A DNA stretch of 64,000 nucleotides, taken from positions 186,001 through 250,000 of the forward strand of contig NZ_JAGSYG010000005.1 in assembly GCF_025685655.1 (NCBI RefSeq), in the 5' to 3' direction. A program made the translations under genes and the position numbers. Of this stretch, positions 9,331 to 18,672 are shown one piece after another. This stretch comes from Acidicapsa ligni (GTDB lineage Bacteria > Acidobacteriota > Terriglobia > Terriglobales > Acidobacteriaceae). Every line of letters begins with the position of its first letter. Position 1 is the stretch's first letter. The notes beneath the pieces were generated by a model. The model ran no database searches and had not been told where the DNA came from. It saw only the letters and a program-made list of their open reading frames with translations.

Positions 9331-9501
9331 CCCGTTCGCCAGATGCTCCGTTCGCGAAGGGATAGCCGATTGGGCGTTGATTCCAAAGATGCTATCGCCT
9401 CAACTCTTTCCTCGATCCGGCAGGCTTACCTTTGTCGATCGCTCACCGTCTCATCTTCTGACCGCCAAACTCTACAATGCCGGTGAAATGCACTAGACTC
9501 C

Positions 9502-11328
9502 ATGATGATGTCGTCGCGATTCTTTTTCCGTTTCTCTTCGTTCGCCGCCGCTCTCGTGCTGCTGGCGGTTGCCCCCGTATTACCCGCACAGGACTCCAGC
9601 TCTTCGTCGAGCAGCACATCCAAAGGGGGCAAGGGCGCGCCGGGTCAGGCCTACAGGGAAGAAAAAGCGCCCTCGCTGGTTGATCCAAATGGCCCCGCCA
9701 TCTCGCTCATCAGCTCCGAGACGCTCTTCACCATGACTGCGGCCCTCAATGCCTGCGGGTACGATGAGGGACTTACCGAAAGCGACCCCATCCGGCAAAA
9801 AGTCCGCGATGAAATCAACCAGGCCCTCGCCGGCAGTGAAGATGCCCGTTCCAAGCGCGATAAGGTTTGCCTTTTCATCGCGCAGCACCGCATGACCGGC
9901 ACAGTCAAAGACATCTCGCAGTACATCTCGCTGGCGCTCTATCTCAGCCCGCCACCGGCTCTCGAAACCTCCGCCGAGCTTCCCGATATGCCGCCGGATT
10001 CCACGCAGGTCGTCGAGATTCTCCCCCTGCTTCGCGATTTCGCAGCCGCAATCGACCTGCACGGAATCTGGGTCACCAGCCGCCGTGGGTACGACGAAAC
10101 GGTTAACCGCCTGCATGACGCGCTCACGCAGATGATTCTTTCCACCAACATCTACCTCAAGATGCCTACCTCGACCTACGATGGCAGGCGCTTTCTGGTT
10201 GTAGTGGAACCGATGCTTTCTCCGCATACCGTCAACGCCCGCATCTACGGCCCGGACTTCGTCGTCGTCGTCTCACCGGTGAATGGCGCAATCCGTATGC
10301 AGGATGTTCGCCACACCTATCTGCACTACCTGATCGAACCACTGCTCTACCAGCGCGCAACAGCCATGGACCGCTTCCTGCCCATCCTCAAGGAAGTTCG
10401 CGAAGCTCCCCTCAACTACCAGATGAGGACGGATATCGACCAGCTCACCATCGAGTGCCTCATCAAAGCTATTGAGGCTCGCACGATGGATACCGGCATA
10501 GCCCCCTACGTGGTGCCGCCCGATGCCACGCGCGCCGACTTTGAACGCATTGAGCACGATCGCAGCGTTGTAGCCCAGAAAATGGAGCGCGTACGGGATG
10601 CCCAGGTTCGCCACGACATGGTGCAGGGCTATGTTCTGACCCAGTATTTCTACGAACAACTCATTCATTTTGAGAAAGATCCCGCCGGTATGAAAGACAC
10701 CATCGGCGAGATCGTTTACAGCATGGACGTGGATCACGAGGTCCATCGTGCGCGGGATGTCAATTTTGACAAGACTGCCGACGACGACGTTCTGCAACGC
10801 ACTGCGCCCCGCAAACTCACCGGGTTGGATCTCGCGGAAGCACGGCTCGACGCTGGCGATTTCGCCACCGCTTCAGCACTCGCCAGGCAATCGCTGGTAG
10901 TCGCCACCAAGGATCAAACCGTAGACACTGGCCGTGCAAACTTCATCCTGGCGCGTACCGCGATCATGACCGGTCATCCTGAAGACGCCATGACCGACTT
11001 CGAAAAAGCCGCATCGACAGCCAAGGAGACGCGCATCCTCGCCTGGTCCCACATTTATCTTGGCCGCATGCTCGATCTGGATTGCAAGCGCGACGAAGCC
11101 CTGGCTGAGTATAAAGAGGCTCTCGAGGTGCGTGACGGTCAGCAGGACACGCGTCTGGCAGCCGAACGCGGCGTCAAGGCAGCCTACGCCGTCCGGGGTC
11201 ACACATGCGATGCAGATGATTCGGGAGACGCAGCAGGAGATGGTTCCGATAGCAAGGCGGCCCCGGCGGACGCTTCCTCAGGCAACGAAAAGCCAGTGGA
11301 AAAGCCCTTATCTCCGGCACCGAAGTAG
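9502..11328 (+). CDS. Secreted protein of unknown function with C-terminal TPR-like repeats
   Basis: A 608-residue protein whose first 30 residues form a signal peptide (hydrophobic FAAALVLLAVAPVLPA, then Q), followed by a Ser-rich linker. Residues about 55-430 match no family I recognise, apart from many short helices and the repeated mention of a conserved-looking core around YDGRRFLVVVEPMLSPHTV. From about 445 to 560 there are helix pairs of TPR type (LDLAEARLDAGDFATASALA; ARTAIMTGHPEDAMTDFEKA; IYLGRMLDLDCKRDEALAEY). The last 40 residues are low-complexity Ala/Asp/Pro. A periplasmic scaffold role fits but is inference. The ATG at 9502 is followed by two further ATGs. Confidence 0.8.
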   Translation: MMMSSRFFFRFSSFAAALVLLAVAPVLPAQDSSSSSSSTSKGGKGAPGQAYREEKAPSLVDPNGPAISLISSETLFTMTAALNACGYDEGLTESDPIRQKVRDEINQALAGSEDARSKRDKVCLFIAQHRMTGTVKDISQYISLALYLSPPPALETSAELPDMPPDSTQVVEILPLLRDFAAAIDLHGIWVTSRRGYDETVNRLHDALTQMILSTNIYLKMPTSTYDGRRFLVVVEPMLSPHTVNARIYGPDFVVVVSPVNGAIRMQDVRHTYLHYLIEPLLYQRATAMDRFLPILKEVREAPLNYQMRTDIDQLTIECLIKAIEARTMDTGIAPYVVPPDATRADFERIEHDRSVVAQKMERVRDAQVRHDMVQGYVLTQYFYEQLIHFEKDPAGMKDTIGEIVYSMDVDHEVHRARDVNFDKTADDDVLQRTAPRKLTGLDLAEARLDAGDFATASALARQSLVVATKDQTVDTGRANFILARTAIMTGHPEDAMTDFEKAASTAKETRILAWSHIYLGRMLDLDCKRDEALAEYKEALEVRDGQQDTRLAAERGVKAAYAVRGHTCDADDSGDAAGDGSDSKAAPADASSGNEKPVEKPLSPAPK

Positions 11329-11399
11329 CCTGTCCACCTGCTCGTGAAACACGGATGGGTCGATACTTCTCCGTTTTGCGTCTACCATAAGTAGAGCGC

Positions 11400-12227
11400 A
11401 TGAAGGTAACCATCACCCAACCCGCGAATCTGGCCACGCTGGAAACAGCGCTGGGTCATGCCTTTGCGCGCCCCGATCTGCTCGTTCACGCCCTCACCCA
11501 TCGTTCGCAGGCCTATGAACTGGCGATGGAGACTGCCGGTAACGCCGACGAAGGCGAACGCGCGGACAATGAGCGCCTGGAGTTTCTCGGCGATGCGGTA
11601 CTCGGCATGGTGGTTGCGGAAGCGCTTTACGCCAACAACTCCAACTGGCAGGAGGGGCAGCTCACCCGTCTGCGCGCTCAACTCGTCAGTCGCCGCCACA
11701 TGGCAGAGGTTGCCCAGGCTATTTCTCTCGGAGATCACCTCCGTCTCGGCAAAGGCGAAGAGCGCTCCGGTGGCCGTAAGAAGGCCGCAATCCTCGCCAA
11801 CGCCATGGAAGCAGTCATCGCCGCCCTCTACCTCGACGCCGGACTGGAGTCGGTGCGGCAGTTCGCCCGGCGGCATATTCTCGGCGAGGCAGCAGAAGAT
11901 CTCGCTCGCGAACTCAACTCCGGCGCAGCCCTCGGCGACCACAAATCGGCCCTGCAGGAGCACCTGCAAGCTACCCATCTCGGTGTGCCCGTCTACATGG
12001 TCGAGGGCGAAAGCGGTCCGGATCATCGCAAACGCTTCCAGGTTGAGCTACGTCTGCGATCCGCGGACGGGGAACTGGGCGACGCTCTGGCCAGTGGAAT
12101 CGGCAGTACCAAGAAAAAAGCCGAGCAGGAGGCCGCCCGTCGCGCCCTGATCGAGATTGCCGCCCTGGCCGCGATTGAATCCGTTCAGCCCGCACGCGCT
12201 TCCGAAAAGGAGTTGGCCCAAAAATGA
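11400..12227 (+). CDS. rnc: Ribonuclease III
   Basis: A 275-residue double-stranded-RNA endonuclease that processes rRNA precursors and structured mRNAs. The family signature ERLEFLGDAVL lies at residues 58-68 and supplies two of the metal-binding acids. The second acidic motif reads ANAMEAVIAALYLD, with Asn where Escherichia coli has Asp114, while the following Glu is kept. A double-stranded-RNA-binding domain fills about 185-260 (DHKSALQEHLQ to STKKKAEQEAARRAL). The protein runs somewhat longer than usual at its C terminus. It overlaps lepB by 4 bp (ATGA), an rnc-lepB neighbourhood known in many bacteria. Confidence 0.96.
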   Translation: MKVTITQPANLATLETALGHAFARPDLLVHALTHRSQAYELAMETAGNADEGERADNERLEFLGDAVLGMVVAEALYANNSNWQEGQLTRLRAQLVSRRHMAEVAQAISLGDHLRLGKGEERSGGRKKAAILANAMEAVIAALYLDAGLESVRQFARRHILGEAAEDLARELNSGAALGDHKSALQEHLQATHLGVPVYMVEGESGPDHRKRFQVELRLRSADGELGDALASGIGSTKKKAEQEAARRALIEIAALAAIESVQPARASEKELAQK

Positions 12228-13129
12228 GCGCCACTCCAACGTTTTCCCCCAAAGCCGAAGAAGACGGGCCCATCCCCACAATTGTCCCTGTGCCCGCGGA
12301 CAGTTCCAGCGCCACTCCAGCCGACCCACTCAATCTGGGCGAATTGAATCGGCAGAACGAAAACAAAAGCAGCGCCAGCTCCGTGCCGGGGCCACGCCAG
12401 CCGAACGAGCATGGCCCGTCCGAAGCGCTCTCCTCGTTCATTCGAACGATTGTCGTGGCCCTCTTCGTCGTCACGTTTCTCACCCAGCCAGTAGTCATTC
12501 CCTCCGAAAGCATGGAACACACCCTGCTTGTCGGCGATTTTTTGCTGATGAACCGCTCCGTGCTGGCCCCCATTGGAATCTGGCATCACATCCTGCCCTA
12601 CGCCGACGTGCAGCGCGGCGAAGTCGTGACCTTTCACTCCCCCATCAATTCGAGGGAGTACCTGGTAAAGCGCGTGATAGGCATCCCCGGCGACCATCTC
12701 CACATCGCCAACGGGCAAGTCTTCGTCAACGGGCGGCTACTGGATGAGCCCTACGCCACCTTCGAGCCCGCTGCACCTAACGCCTACCTGGACCATTTCC
12801 CCACCCAGAACTACACCGATCCGCGCGTGGACCCAGGCTGGTGGAAGCAGCTTCAGCAGGACACCCAGCATGGGGAACTGGTTATCCCAGCCGGAAAATA
12901 CTTCATGCTCGGTGACAATCGCAATCACAGCCTCGATTCGCGCTACTGGGGATTCGTCAACCGCAGCGAGATTGCCGCCAGTCCGTTGGTCATCTACTTC
13001 TCTCTCAACCGGCCCTCGCGCACCGATACTCTGCAGGCCTCGGATGATAGACTCGGACACGACAACGATGTTTCTGCACATCTGAAAGGCTTTGCTCGCT
13101 GGAAGCGCATCTTTCATGTAGTGCATTGA
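12224..13129 (+). CDS. lepB: Signal peptidase I (first copy)
   Basis: A 301-residue membrane serine protease that cuts signal peptides from Sec and Tat substrates. A long Pro/Ser-rich cytoplasmic leader (1-65) precedes one transmembrane helix (about 70-88). The catalytic Ser96 lies in VIPSESMEHTLL and the general base Lys149 in EYLVKRVIGIPGDH. Box E, GDNRNHSLDSRYWGFV, is intact. An insertion between the Lys box and box E (EPAAPNAYLDHFPTQNYTDP) is shared in form with the second copy. The start overlaps rnc by 4 bp. Confidence 0.95.
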   Translation: MSATPTFSPKAEEDGPIPTIVPVPADSSSATPADPLNLGELNRQNENKSSASSVPGPRQPNEHGPSEALSSFIRTIVVALFVVTFLTQPVVIPSESMEHTLLVGDFLLMNRSVLAPIGIWHHILPYADVQRGEVVTFHSPINSREYLVKRVIGIPGDHLHIANGQVFVNGRLLDEPYATFEPAAPNAYLDHFPTQNYTDPRVDPGWWKQLQQDTQHGELVIPAGKYFMLGDNRNHSLDSRYWGFVNRSEIAASPLVIYFSLNRPSRTDTLQASDDRLGHDNDVSAHLKGFARWKRIFHVVH

Positions 13130-13213
13130 GAACTAGAACTATTGCCCCGGTTTCACCGTATTGAATTGCAGCCGCTTGTATGTTCCCAGGCAGGCGTTGA
13201 GGATTTCAGGCAG

Positions 13214-14029
13214 ATGGCAAAGGCAGACAAACTGGTAATTGACACCCCAGCACCCGTTTCCACTACGGACGCACACGCCGATCAGGCTGCGACCGAGATT
13301 CAGGAAACGCCCTTTGAGGCTCTCGCCAGTATCTGCTCCGTCCTGGTGGTTGGCCTGTTCATCCTCACCTTCCTCGCGCAAAACTTCGTCATTCCCTCCG
13401 GTTCTATGGAGAAGACGCTGCTTGTCGGCGATCATCTCCTCGTCGATCGCATCACGATCGCCCCTGGCACAAGCTGGATGCCGCTGGTCCACTACCGCGA
13501 ACCCAGGCGCGGCGATATTGTTGTTTTCCTTAAGCCCGGCAATCCGGATATGTTCCTGGTCAAGCGCCTCATCGGCCTTCCCGGTGACCACATTCACCTG
13601 CGCAACGGAGTCGTCATCCTCAATGGCGTAGCTCAAAATGAGCCTTACGCCGAACTCGGGCCACAGGACTTCTACTCGCCCTACATCGACGATTTCCCCT
13701 CCGTCTCGACCTCCCAGGCCGGGGACATCACCGCCGAGTGGGCCGTCGATCTCCCCAATCACATCCAGGGAAATGACATGGTCGTGCCCGCCGGCATGTA
13801 CTTCATGATGGGCGATCACCGGCATGATAGCCTCGACTCCCGTTTCTGGGGATTTGTGCCCCGTCAGAACATCGTCGGCAGGCCGCTCTTCAACTACTGG
13901 TCCTTCGCAACGCCCAACGATCAGATCGACAAGACTAGTGGCGCCGATCGCATCGCCTGGATGGGCCACGTGGTAACTCACTTTTTCTCGGACACCCGCT
14001 GGAAGCGAACCCTCCACCCGGTTAAATAG
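13214..14029 (+). CDS. lepB: Signal peptidase I (second copy)
   Basis: A 271-residue signal peptidase I from the ATG at 13214; an in-frame TTG at 13142 would add 24 residues that look like leader DNA. A single helix at about 40-58 precedes catalytic Ser64 (IPSGSMEKTLL); the general base is Lys117 (FLVKRLIGLPGDH). The C-terminal box reads GDHRHDSLDSRFWGFV. The overall plan matches the upstream lepB, including the insertion before box E, so the two are an old tandem duplication. Both copies look active. An AsmA-like gene starts 2 bp after the stop. Confidence 0.92.
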   Translation: MAKADKLVIDTPAPVSTTDAHADQAATEIQETPFEALASICSVLVVGLFILTFLAQNFVIPSGSMEKTLLVGDHLLVDRITIAPGTSWMPLVHYREPRRGDIVVFLKPGNPDMFLVKRLIGLPGDHIHLRNGVVILNGVAQNEPYAELGPQDFYSPYIDDFPSVSTSQAGDITAEWAVDLPNHIQGNDMVVPAGMYFMMGDHRHDSLDSRFWGFVPRQNIVGRPLFNYWSFATPNDQIDKTSGADRIAWMGHVVTHFFSDTRWKRTLHPVK

Positions 14030-14031
14030 GA

Positions 14032-16923
14032 ATGGACGAAGCCAGCACAAGACCGGCTGCGATCCCGGCCGCATCTCCCCACACACAGGAGCAGTCCGCG
14101 TCCGCTCCGGACCAGCCGAATCCTCGCCGCCCCGGCCGTTGGCGTCGTCGGATACTCATTGCATCTCTTCTTGTCGTCGTGATCTCAGCCGCAATTGTTC
14201 TGCCGCCGATGGTGAACATCAGTCGCTATCAGCGCCAGATCACCGCGATCATGGCCAGCTCGCTTGGCCGCCCCGTTCACCTTTCCGGCGTTGAACTCCG
14301 TCTTCTCCCGCTACCCGGCTTCGTTCTGCATGATCTCTCCGTCAGCGAAGATCCGTCTTTCGGCAACGAGCCCATTCTCTCCGCGCACACCGTCGTAGCC
14401 ACCGTGCGCATCCTTTCTCTGTGGAAAGGGAAGATCGAGATCAGCCGCATCACGGTGGATGAAGCCAGTTTGAACCTTGTCCGCTCTCCCCGGGGAACAT
14501 GGAACCTGGAATCGCTGATGATGGGCGCCTCTCAACCCGGCTCCGCAGGCGCGTTCCGAGCTCCGTCCCCCTCCGACGTAAAGCGTCACCCATTCCCATA
14601 TCTCGAAGCCACAAATTCTCGCATCAACCTCAAGAACGGTGCCGAGAAATCTCCCTTCTCCGTAATCGATGCCGATCTCTCCCTCTGGTTGGACGATCCC
14701 GGCGAGTGGCGCATTCGCCTGCGCGGTCAGCCCGTCCGCACAGACATTGAAATGAGCCTGGCCGATACCGGCGAAGTGCGGCTGGAAGGCAGCCTGCACT
14801 CGGCCGCCGAGTTGCGAGAAATGCCCCTCAAGCTCCAGATGGAGTGGCGCGACGGCCAACTCGGCCAACTCTCGCGGCTTCTCTCCGGTTCGGACGCGGG
14901 CTGGCGTGGCGCAGTAACCGCGGACATCAATGTGCAGGGAACCACGGAAGCCGCGCAAATTACAGCGCGTCTGCAAGCGACTTCGGTAGGCCGTGAAGAG
15001 TTCACCCCGGCAACCCCCATCGATCTCGACGCCAACTGCCATCTCCTTTACGAGCATTCGCAGAACGCCATCCACAAGCTGGGCTGCGACACGGCCATCG
15101 GCGACGGCCACCTGCGCCTCGCAGCCGACCTGCCCGGCAATACGCCCGGCAATGCGTCCGGTAGCAAGCCCGATGGCCAGCTTACGAATCAGCTAGACGC
15201 AGGAAGTCAACCCGAAGCCAGCCTCGAAGTAAAGCAGATCCCGTTACAGGCCGCGCTCGATCTGCTACGCACCGTCCGGCGTGGTTTTGCCCCAGAAATA
15301 GAAGCCGACGGCTTCCTGAACGGAGAGCTTACCTACAAACCGGTCTCCGAAACTCCAGCCGCAGCCACCCGAGCATCCCATACCATCTCAAGGCGAAAAC
15401 AGGCTCGCCCCGCCACCCCCGCGCTAACAGCCCTGCAAGGCTCTCTCACTTTGGACGGTGCGCGTCTCCAGGGCGGAAAACTGAAAGAACCGCTCATCCT
15501 GCCCAAAATGACGCTGGTTCCTACAGGGATATCCGATCTCGGCGGCTCAAAGACAGCGATCAGTGGCGAAGTATCCGTTTCCCTGGCCGCCCACTCCGGC
15601 AAGGCTGGTGCCTCCGCAGACGCCATCAGGATTCGTCTCGGCGTAACCACCAGCGGATATGCAATCGCAATCGGCGGATCAGCCACGCCCACGCAACTGC
15701 GCGATCTTTCCTACGCCTTTGGCCTGCCCCATTCCGACGTAGTGGATGGCTTCGGAAGCGGCACCGCAGATCTGGATCTAGCCGTCAGCGGCCCGTGGAT
15801 ACCACTCAAACCGGTCTTCAATCCCGATTCCACTCTTGACTCCAATCACGAGTCTGCACCCGCAGCAAAGCAAACACTCGTCCCCGTACACACATCGCCC
15901 GCGCCAAACCCAATCGCTCCGGTCGCAGCAAACAATTCCGACCAGCTTTCAGGTTCCATCCTGCTGCACCATACCCAATGGCGAGCAGCCTATCTGGCGC
16001 GCCCGGTGGAACTACCGCAAGCAGCAATCGCACTTTCCCCCGGCAATATCGGGGTGACATCGGATTTCACCTACAGGGCGAATCTATCTGGCGCAAATTC
16101 AGCCGGAGCAAATCAAGCCGGAGCAAACCCAGCCTTATCGCTTCAAGGCTCTCTGGCCCTGCGTCTGCCCACGAACTGCACCACAGGCGACTGCAAACCT
16201 CAGCTTCAACTGCATTTTGGAGCGCTGGACGCGTTCACCATTCAAAAAGCCCTGCTCGGTACGCCCGCGGAAAAATCACTTCTTTCCCCGCTCATCGACC
16301 GCATGCATTCGGACCAGAAGTCGGCCTGGCCCTCCCTTTCCGTCAGTATTCAGGCGGACAGCCTCCTGCTCGGCGCGCTTGCCGTACATAAGCCCATCCT
16401 CCAGTTGCAGGTGAACGACGACGATATCGACGTCTCACATTGGGAGGCGGAAATCCTCGGCGGCTCCGGCAGCGGCACAGCCCATTTCCAGCTATCCGAT
16501 AACAAGCCTCAATACACGCTCGAAGGCAACTTCGCCAGGGTGAACCCGGCAGCGCTCGGCGCATTCTTCGCCAACCACTGGGCAGGCGGAGCGATCGAAG
16601 GCAGCTCCAAACTCGAGTTCTCGGGACTCACCGACAAGGATATTTCCGCCTCCGCAAAGGGCACTGCACAGTTCCAGTGGAAGTCAGGCACACTCACCCC
16701 AGGGCCGGCAGCCCAGCCTCTGCACTTCGATGATTGGACCGGCGAGCTCAAGATCGCAGACGGCAAAGCGCAGCTTGAAAAGAACGAATTGCTGTCCGCC
16801 CATCGCAGCAGCACCGTGACAGGATCGTTCCCAATCACCGGCCCCGTCGTCGGTTCAATCACTGGCCCCGTCAAACTGACCGTGACCCCATCCTCAGCCC
16901 CCGCAAAGAAACACGCACGCTGA
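14032..16923 (+). CDS. AsmA family protein (inner membrane-anchored, periplasmic bridge-like)
   Basis: A 963-residue protein with a Pro-rich cytoplasmic start, one transmembrane helix at about 41-60 (RRILIASLLVVVISAAIVLP) and a long periplasmic beta-rich region. The start of that region (ISRYQRQITAIMASSLGRPV, HLSGVELRLLPLPGFVLHDL) is the AsmA N-terminal domain; an AsmA_2-like C-terminal domain lies near 800-940. AsmA/TamB/YhdP relatives form hydrophobic grooves linked to phospholipid transport to the outer membrane. A short repeat GANSAGANQAGANPA near residue 690 is low complexity. It begins 2 bp after the second lepB, in the rnc-lepB-lepB run. Confidence 0.87.
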   Translation: MDEASTRPAAIPAASPHTQEQSASAPDQPNPRRPGRWRRRILIASLLVVVISAAIVLPPMVNISRYQRQITAIMASSLGRPVHLSGVELRLLPLPGFVLHDLSVSEDPSFGNEPILSAHTVVATVRILSLWKGKIEISRITVDEASLNLVRSPRGTWNLESLMMGASQPGSAGAFRAPSPSDVKRHPFPYLEATNSRINLKNGAEKSPFSVIDADLSLWLDDPGEWRIRLRGQPVRTDIEMSLADTGEVRLEGSLHSAAELREMPLKLQMEWRDGQLGQLSRLLSGSDAGWRGAVTADINVQGTTEAAQITARLQATSVGREEFTPATPIDLDANCHLLYEHSQNAIHKLGCDTAIGDGHLRLAADLPGNTPGNASGSKPDGQLTNQLDAGSQPEASLEVKQIPLQAALDLLRTVRRGFAPEIEADGFLNGELTYKPVSETPAAATRASHTISRRKQARPATPALTALQGSLTLDGARLQGGKLKEPLILPKMTLVPTGISDLGGSKTAISGEVSVSLAAHSGKAGASADAIRIRLGVTTSGYAIAIGGSATPTQLRDLSYAFGLPHSDVVDGFGSGTADLDLAVSGPWIPLKPVFNPDSTLDSNHESAPAAKQTLVPVHTSPAPNPIAPVAANNSDQLSGSILLHHTQWRAAYLARPVELPQAAIALSPGNIGVTSDFTYRANLSGANSAGANQAGANPALSLQGSLALRLPTNCTTGDCKPQLQLHFGALDAFTIQKALLGTPAEKSLLSPLIDRMHSDQKSAWPSLSVSIQADSLLLGALAVHKPILQLQVNDDDIDVSHWEAEILGGSGSGTAHFQLSDNKPQYTLEGNFARVNPAALGAFFANHWAGGAIEGSSKLEFSGLTDKDISASAKGTAQFQWKSGTLTPGPAAQPLHFDDWTGELKIADGKAQLEKNELLSAHRSSTVTGSFPITGPVVGSITGPVKLTVTPSSAPAKKHAR

Positions 16924-16979
16924 AGGCAATTAAGATTCCTGTCAGGATCCGCAGAAATCTCTCCCATTACAATCAATCC

Positions 16980-17690
16980 ATGACGAAATCTTCTCCGGCC
17001 ACTTCTGCCCCAGCAGCCACCACTCCCGTAACAGTCCGTTGCAAAGGTGTGCTCTTCGATATGGACGGAATCCTGATCTCGTCGATTGGCTCAGTCGAGC
17101 GTAGCTGGACCATCTGGGCCATCTCCCGCAACATATCTCCAGAGCTCGCCATCCATACCGCGCACGGATGCCGCGCCATCGAGACCATTCGCAAGCTCCG
17201 CCCCGATCTTGATGATGAGGCCGAGCTGAAATACATAGAAGATATCGAAGTAGCTGATAAAGAAGGTCTTGCCGTCCTTCCCGGAGTCGTGGACCTGCTC
17301 GCGGCATTGCCCTTGGCGCGCTGGACCGTAGTCACCTCGGCAACTGAGCGTCTGGCCAGAATTCGCATGGAGGAGGGTGGGCTCACCGTACCCGAGCGAA
17401 TCATCACCGCCGATTCCGTCACTGTAGGCAAGCCCCATCCGGAGCCTTACCTGCGCGGAGCCGAAATTCTCGGGCTACCCGCCTCCGACTGCGTTGTCTT
17501 TGAAGATTCCGCTTCCGGTACCAAAGCTGGCCGAGCCGCCGGTTGCACCGTGATTGGCACAACCTTCTCGCACTCGATTGCCGAACTCAGTGCAGCCCAT
17601 TTTCTCGTCAACGATCTCACCGCGATCCGAGTAGAAGTCCTGCCCGGCGACGAAGGACTGGCGCTTCACTTCACGCCTCTAGCCGTCTAG
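16980..17690 (+). CDS. HAD-IA family phosphatase (sugar-phosphatase / beta-phosphoglucomutase-like)
   Basis: A 236-residue haloacid-dehalogenase-type hydrolase. Motif I is FDMDGIL with nucleophile Asp27 and acid/base Asp29. Motif II is VTSATERLA, and motif III/IV are GKPHPEPYLRGAEILG and VFEDSASGTKAGRAAG. The helical cap between motifs I and II is of the small C1 type seen in sugar phosphatases and glycerol-3-phosphatase. The substrate cannot be told from sequence. The first 18 residues are Ala/Pro/Thr-rich and may be a non-native extension; the next possible start is inside the Rossmann strand, so ATG 16980 is kept. It converges on kdsB. Confidence 0.85.
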   Translation: MTKSSPATSAPAATTPVTVRCKGVLFDMDGILISSIGSVERSWTIWAISRNISPELAIHTAHGCRAIETIRKLRPDLDDEAELKYIEDIEVADKEGLAVLPGVVDLLAALPLARWTVVTSATERLARIRMEEGGLTVPERIITADSVTVGKPHPEPYLRGAEILGLPASDCVVFEDSASGTKAGRAAGCTVIGTTFSHSIAELSAAHFLVNDLTAIRVEVLPGDEGLALHFTPLAV

Positions 17691-17703
17691 CGACACAATT
17701 TGC

Positions 17704-18441
17704 TTAGCGTGATCGTCCCAGCAGGATAACCTCAACCCGCTGCAAATCCTCTTCGACATCCACGCCAATTGTGTCTCCAGCAGCCTCGGCAACGTAAATG
17801 CTGATGCCGTTTTCCAGCAGCCGCAGTTGCTCCAGCCGCTCAATCTGCTCCAGCGGAGAAGGCGCCAGCGCTGCGAACTGCTCCAGGGCCGCCTTCCGAT
17901 AGGCATACAGCCCCAGGTGCTTGCGATAACCGGTAAAACCGGTCCGATCCCGGTCGAAAGGAATCGTCGAGCGAGAGAAATACAGTGCTCGTTCATCCGC
18001 CGCGCTTACCACCTTCACAGCATTGGGATTGGCAATGTCCTCCACCGGGCAGGGAACGCAGATTGTGCTCACCTGCACCTCTGGCCGCGAAAACAGCCCC
18101 AGTAAAGGTGCAAAATGCTCCGGTGTGAGCAACGGCTCATCGCCCTGGATGTTGACGTAGATCTCCGCCTCAATCTGTCGCGAAACCTCGTAGACCCGAT
18201 CGCTTCCGCTGGCGCACTCCGGCGAAGTCATCGCCACCGGAATCTCCCGCTCGCGACAGGCCTCAGCCACCTCATCGGAATCTGTGGCTACCACCACTTC
18301 GTCCATCAGCCCGCTATCGGCCGCCGCACGCCAAACCCATTCCACCATCGGCTTACCGGCAATCGACCTTAGCACCTTACGCGACAAACGCGTAGAACCC
18401 AACCGCGCCGGAATTACCCCAACAATCCTGTTTTCACCCAT
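17704..18441 (-). CDS. kdsB: 3-deoxy-manno-octulosonate cytidylyltransferase
   Basis: A 245-residue enzyme that activates Kdo as CMP-Kdo for LPS inner-core synthesis in the cytoplasm. The nucleotide-binding start VIPARLGSTRLSRKVL, the EVVVATDSDEVAEACRE segment, the INIQGDEPLL-type motif (here YVNIQGDEPLL) and the RSTIPFDRD and KHLGLYAYR blocks are all family features. The ATG at 18441 gives the normal length for the family; an ATG 27 codons upstream would add residues unlike any KdsB. Presence of kdsB shows a Kdo-containing LPS. Confidence 0.95.
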   Translation of the reverse strand: MGENRIVGVIPARLGSTRLSRKVLRSIAGKPMVEWVWRAAADSGLMDEVVVATDSDEVAEACREREIPVAMTSPECASGSDRVYEVSRQIEAEIYVNIQGDEPLLTPEHFAPLLGLFSRPEVQVSTICVPCPVEDIANPNAVKVVSAADERALYFSRSTIPFDRDRTGFTGYRKHLGLYAYRKAALEQFAALAPSPLEQIERLEQLRLLENGISIYVAEAAGDTIGVDVEEDLQRVEVILLGRSR

Positions 18442-18524
18442 AGGCCACAAGTGTAAATGGCGCGTCGGCGGAGTTTTACGCAGGCCGCACCCATCAAAAC
18501 TGGCACCCCCAAAAACGAGCAAGT

Positions 18525-18553
18525 TTGACCTGCATTCCGCCCACCCGTATCAT
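18525..18553 (+). promoter_or_regulatory. Sigma-70 promoter of tRNA-Met
   Basis: TTGACC at 18525-18530 and TATCAT at 18548-18553 are separated by exactly 17 bp. The tRNA 5' end is at 18596, leaving a leader of roughly 36 nt. Confidence 0.7.
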
Positions 18554-18595
18554 CGTAGAGGCGCACCTCTGCGTCCTATACCTAGATACCACTCC

Positions 18596-18672
18596 GGCGG
18601 AGTAGCTCAGATGGTTAGAGCGATGGATTCATAACCCATAGGTCGGCAGTTCGATCCTGCCCTCCGCCACCA
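18596..18672 (+). tRNA. tRNA-Met (anticodon CAT, elongator type)
   Basis: A 77-nt cloverleaf with encoded CCA. The acceptor GGCGGAG/CTCCGCC is perfect, the D arm is GCTCAGATGGTTAGAGC, and the T arm GGCAG/CTGCC holds TTCGATC. The anticodon loop is TTCATAA. The anticodon stem has one A-C mismatch at the loop-closing pair. A tRNA-Ile2 with lysidine would share the CAT anticodon, but the GGCGGAG acceptor fits elongator Met better. Two degenerate relics of this gene follow. Confidence 0.93.
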
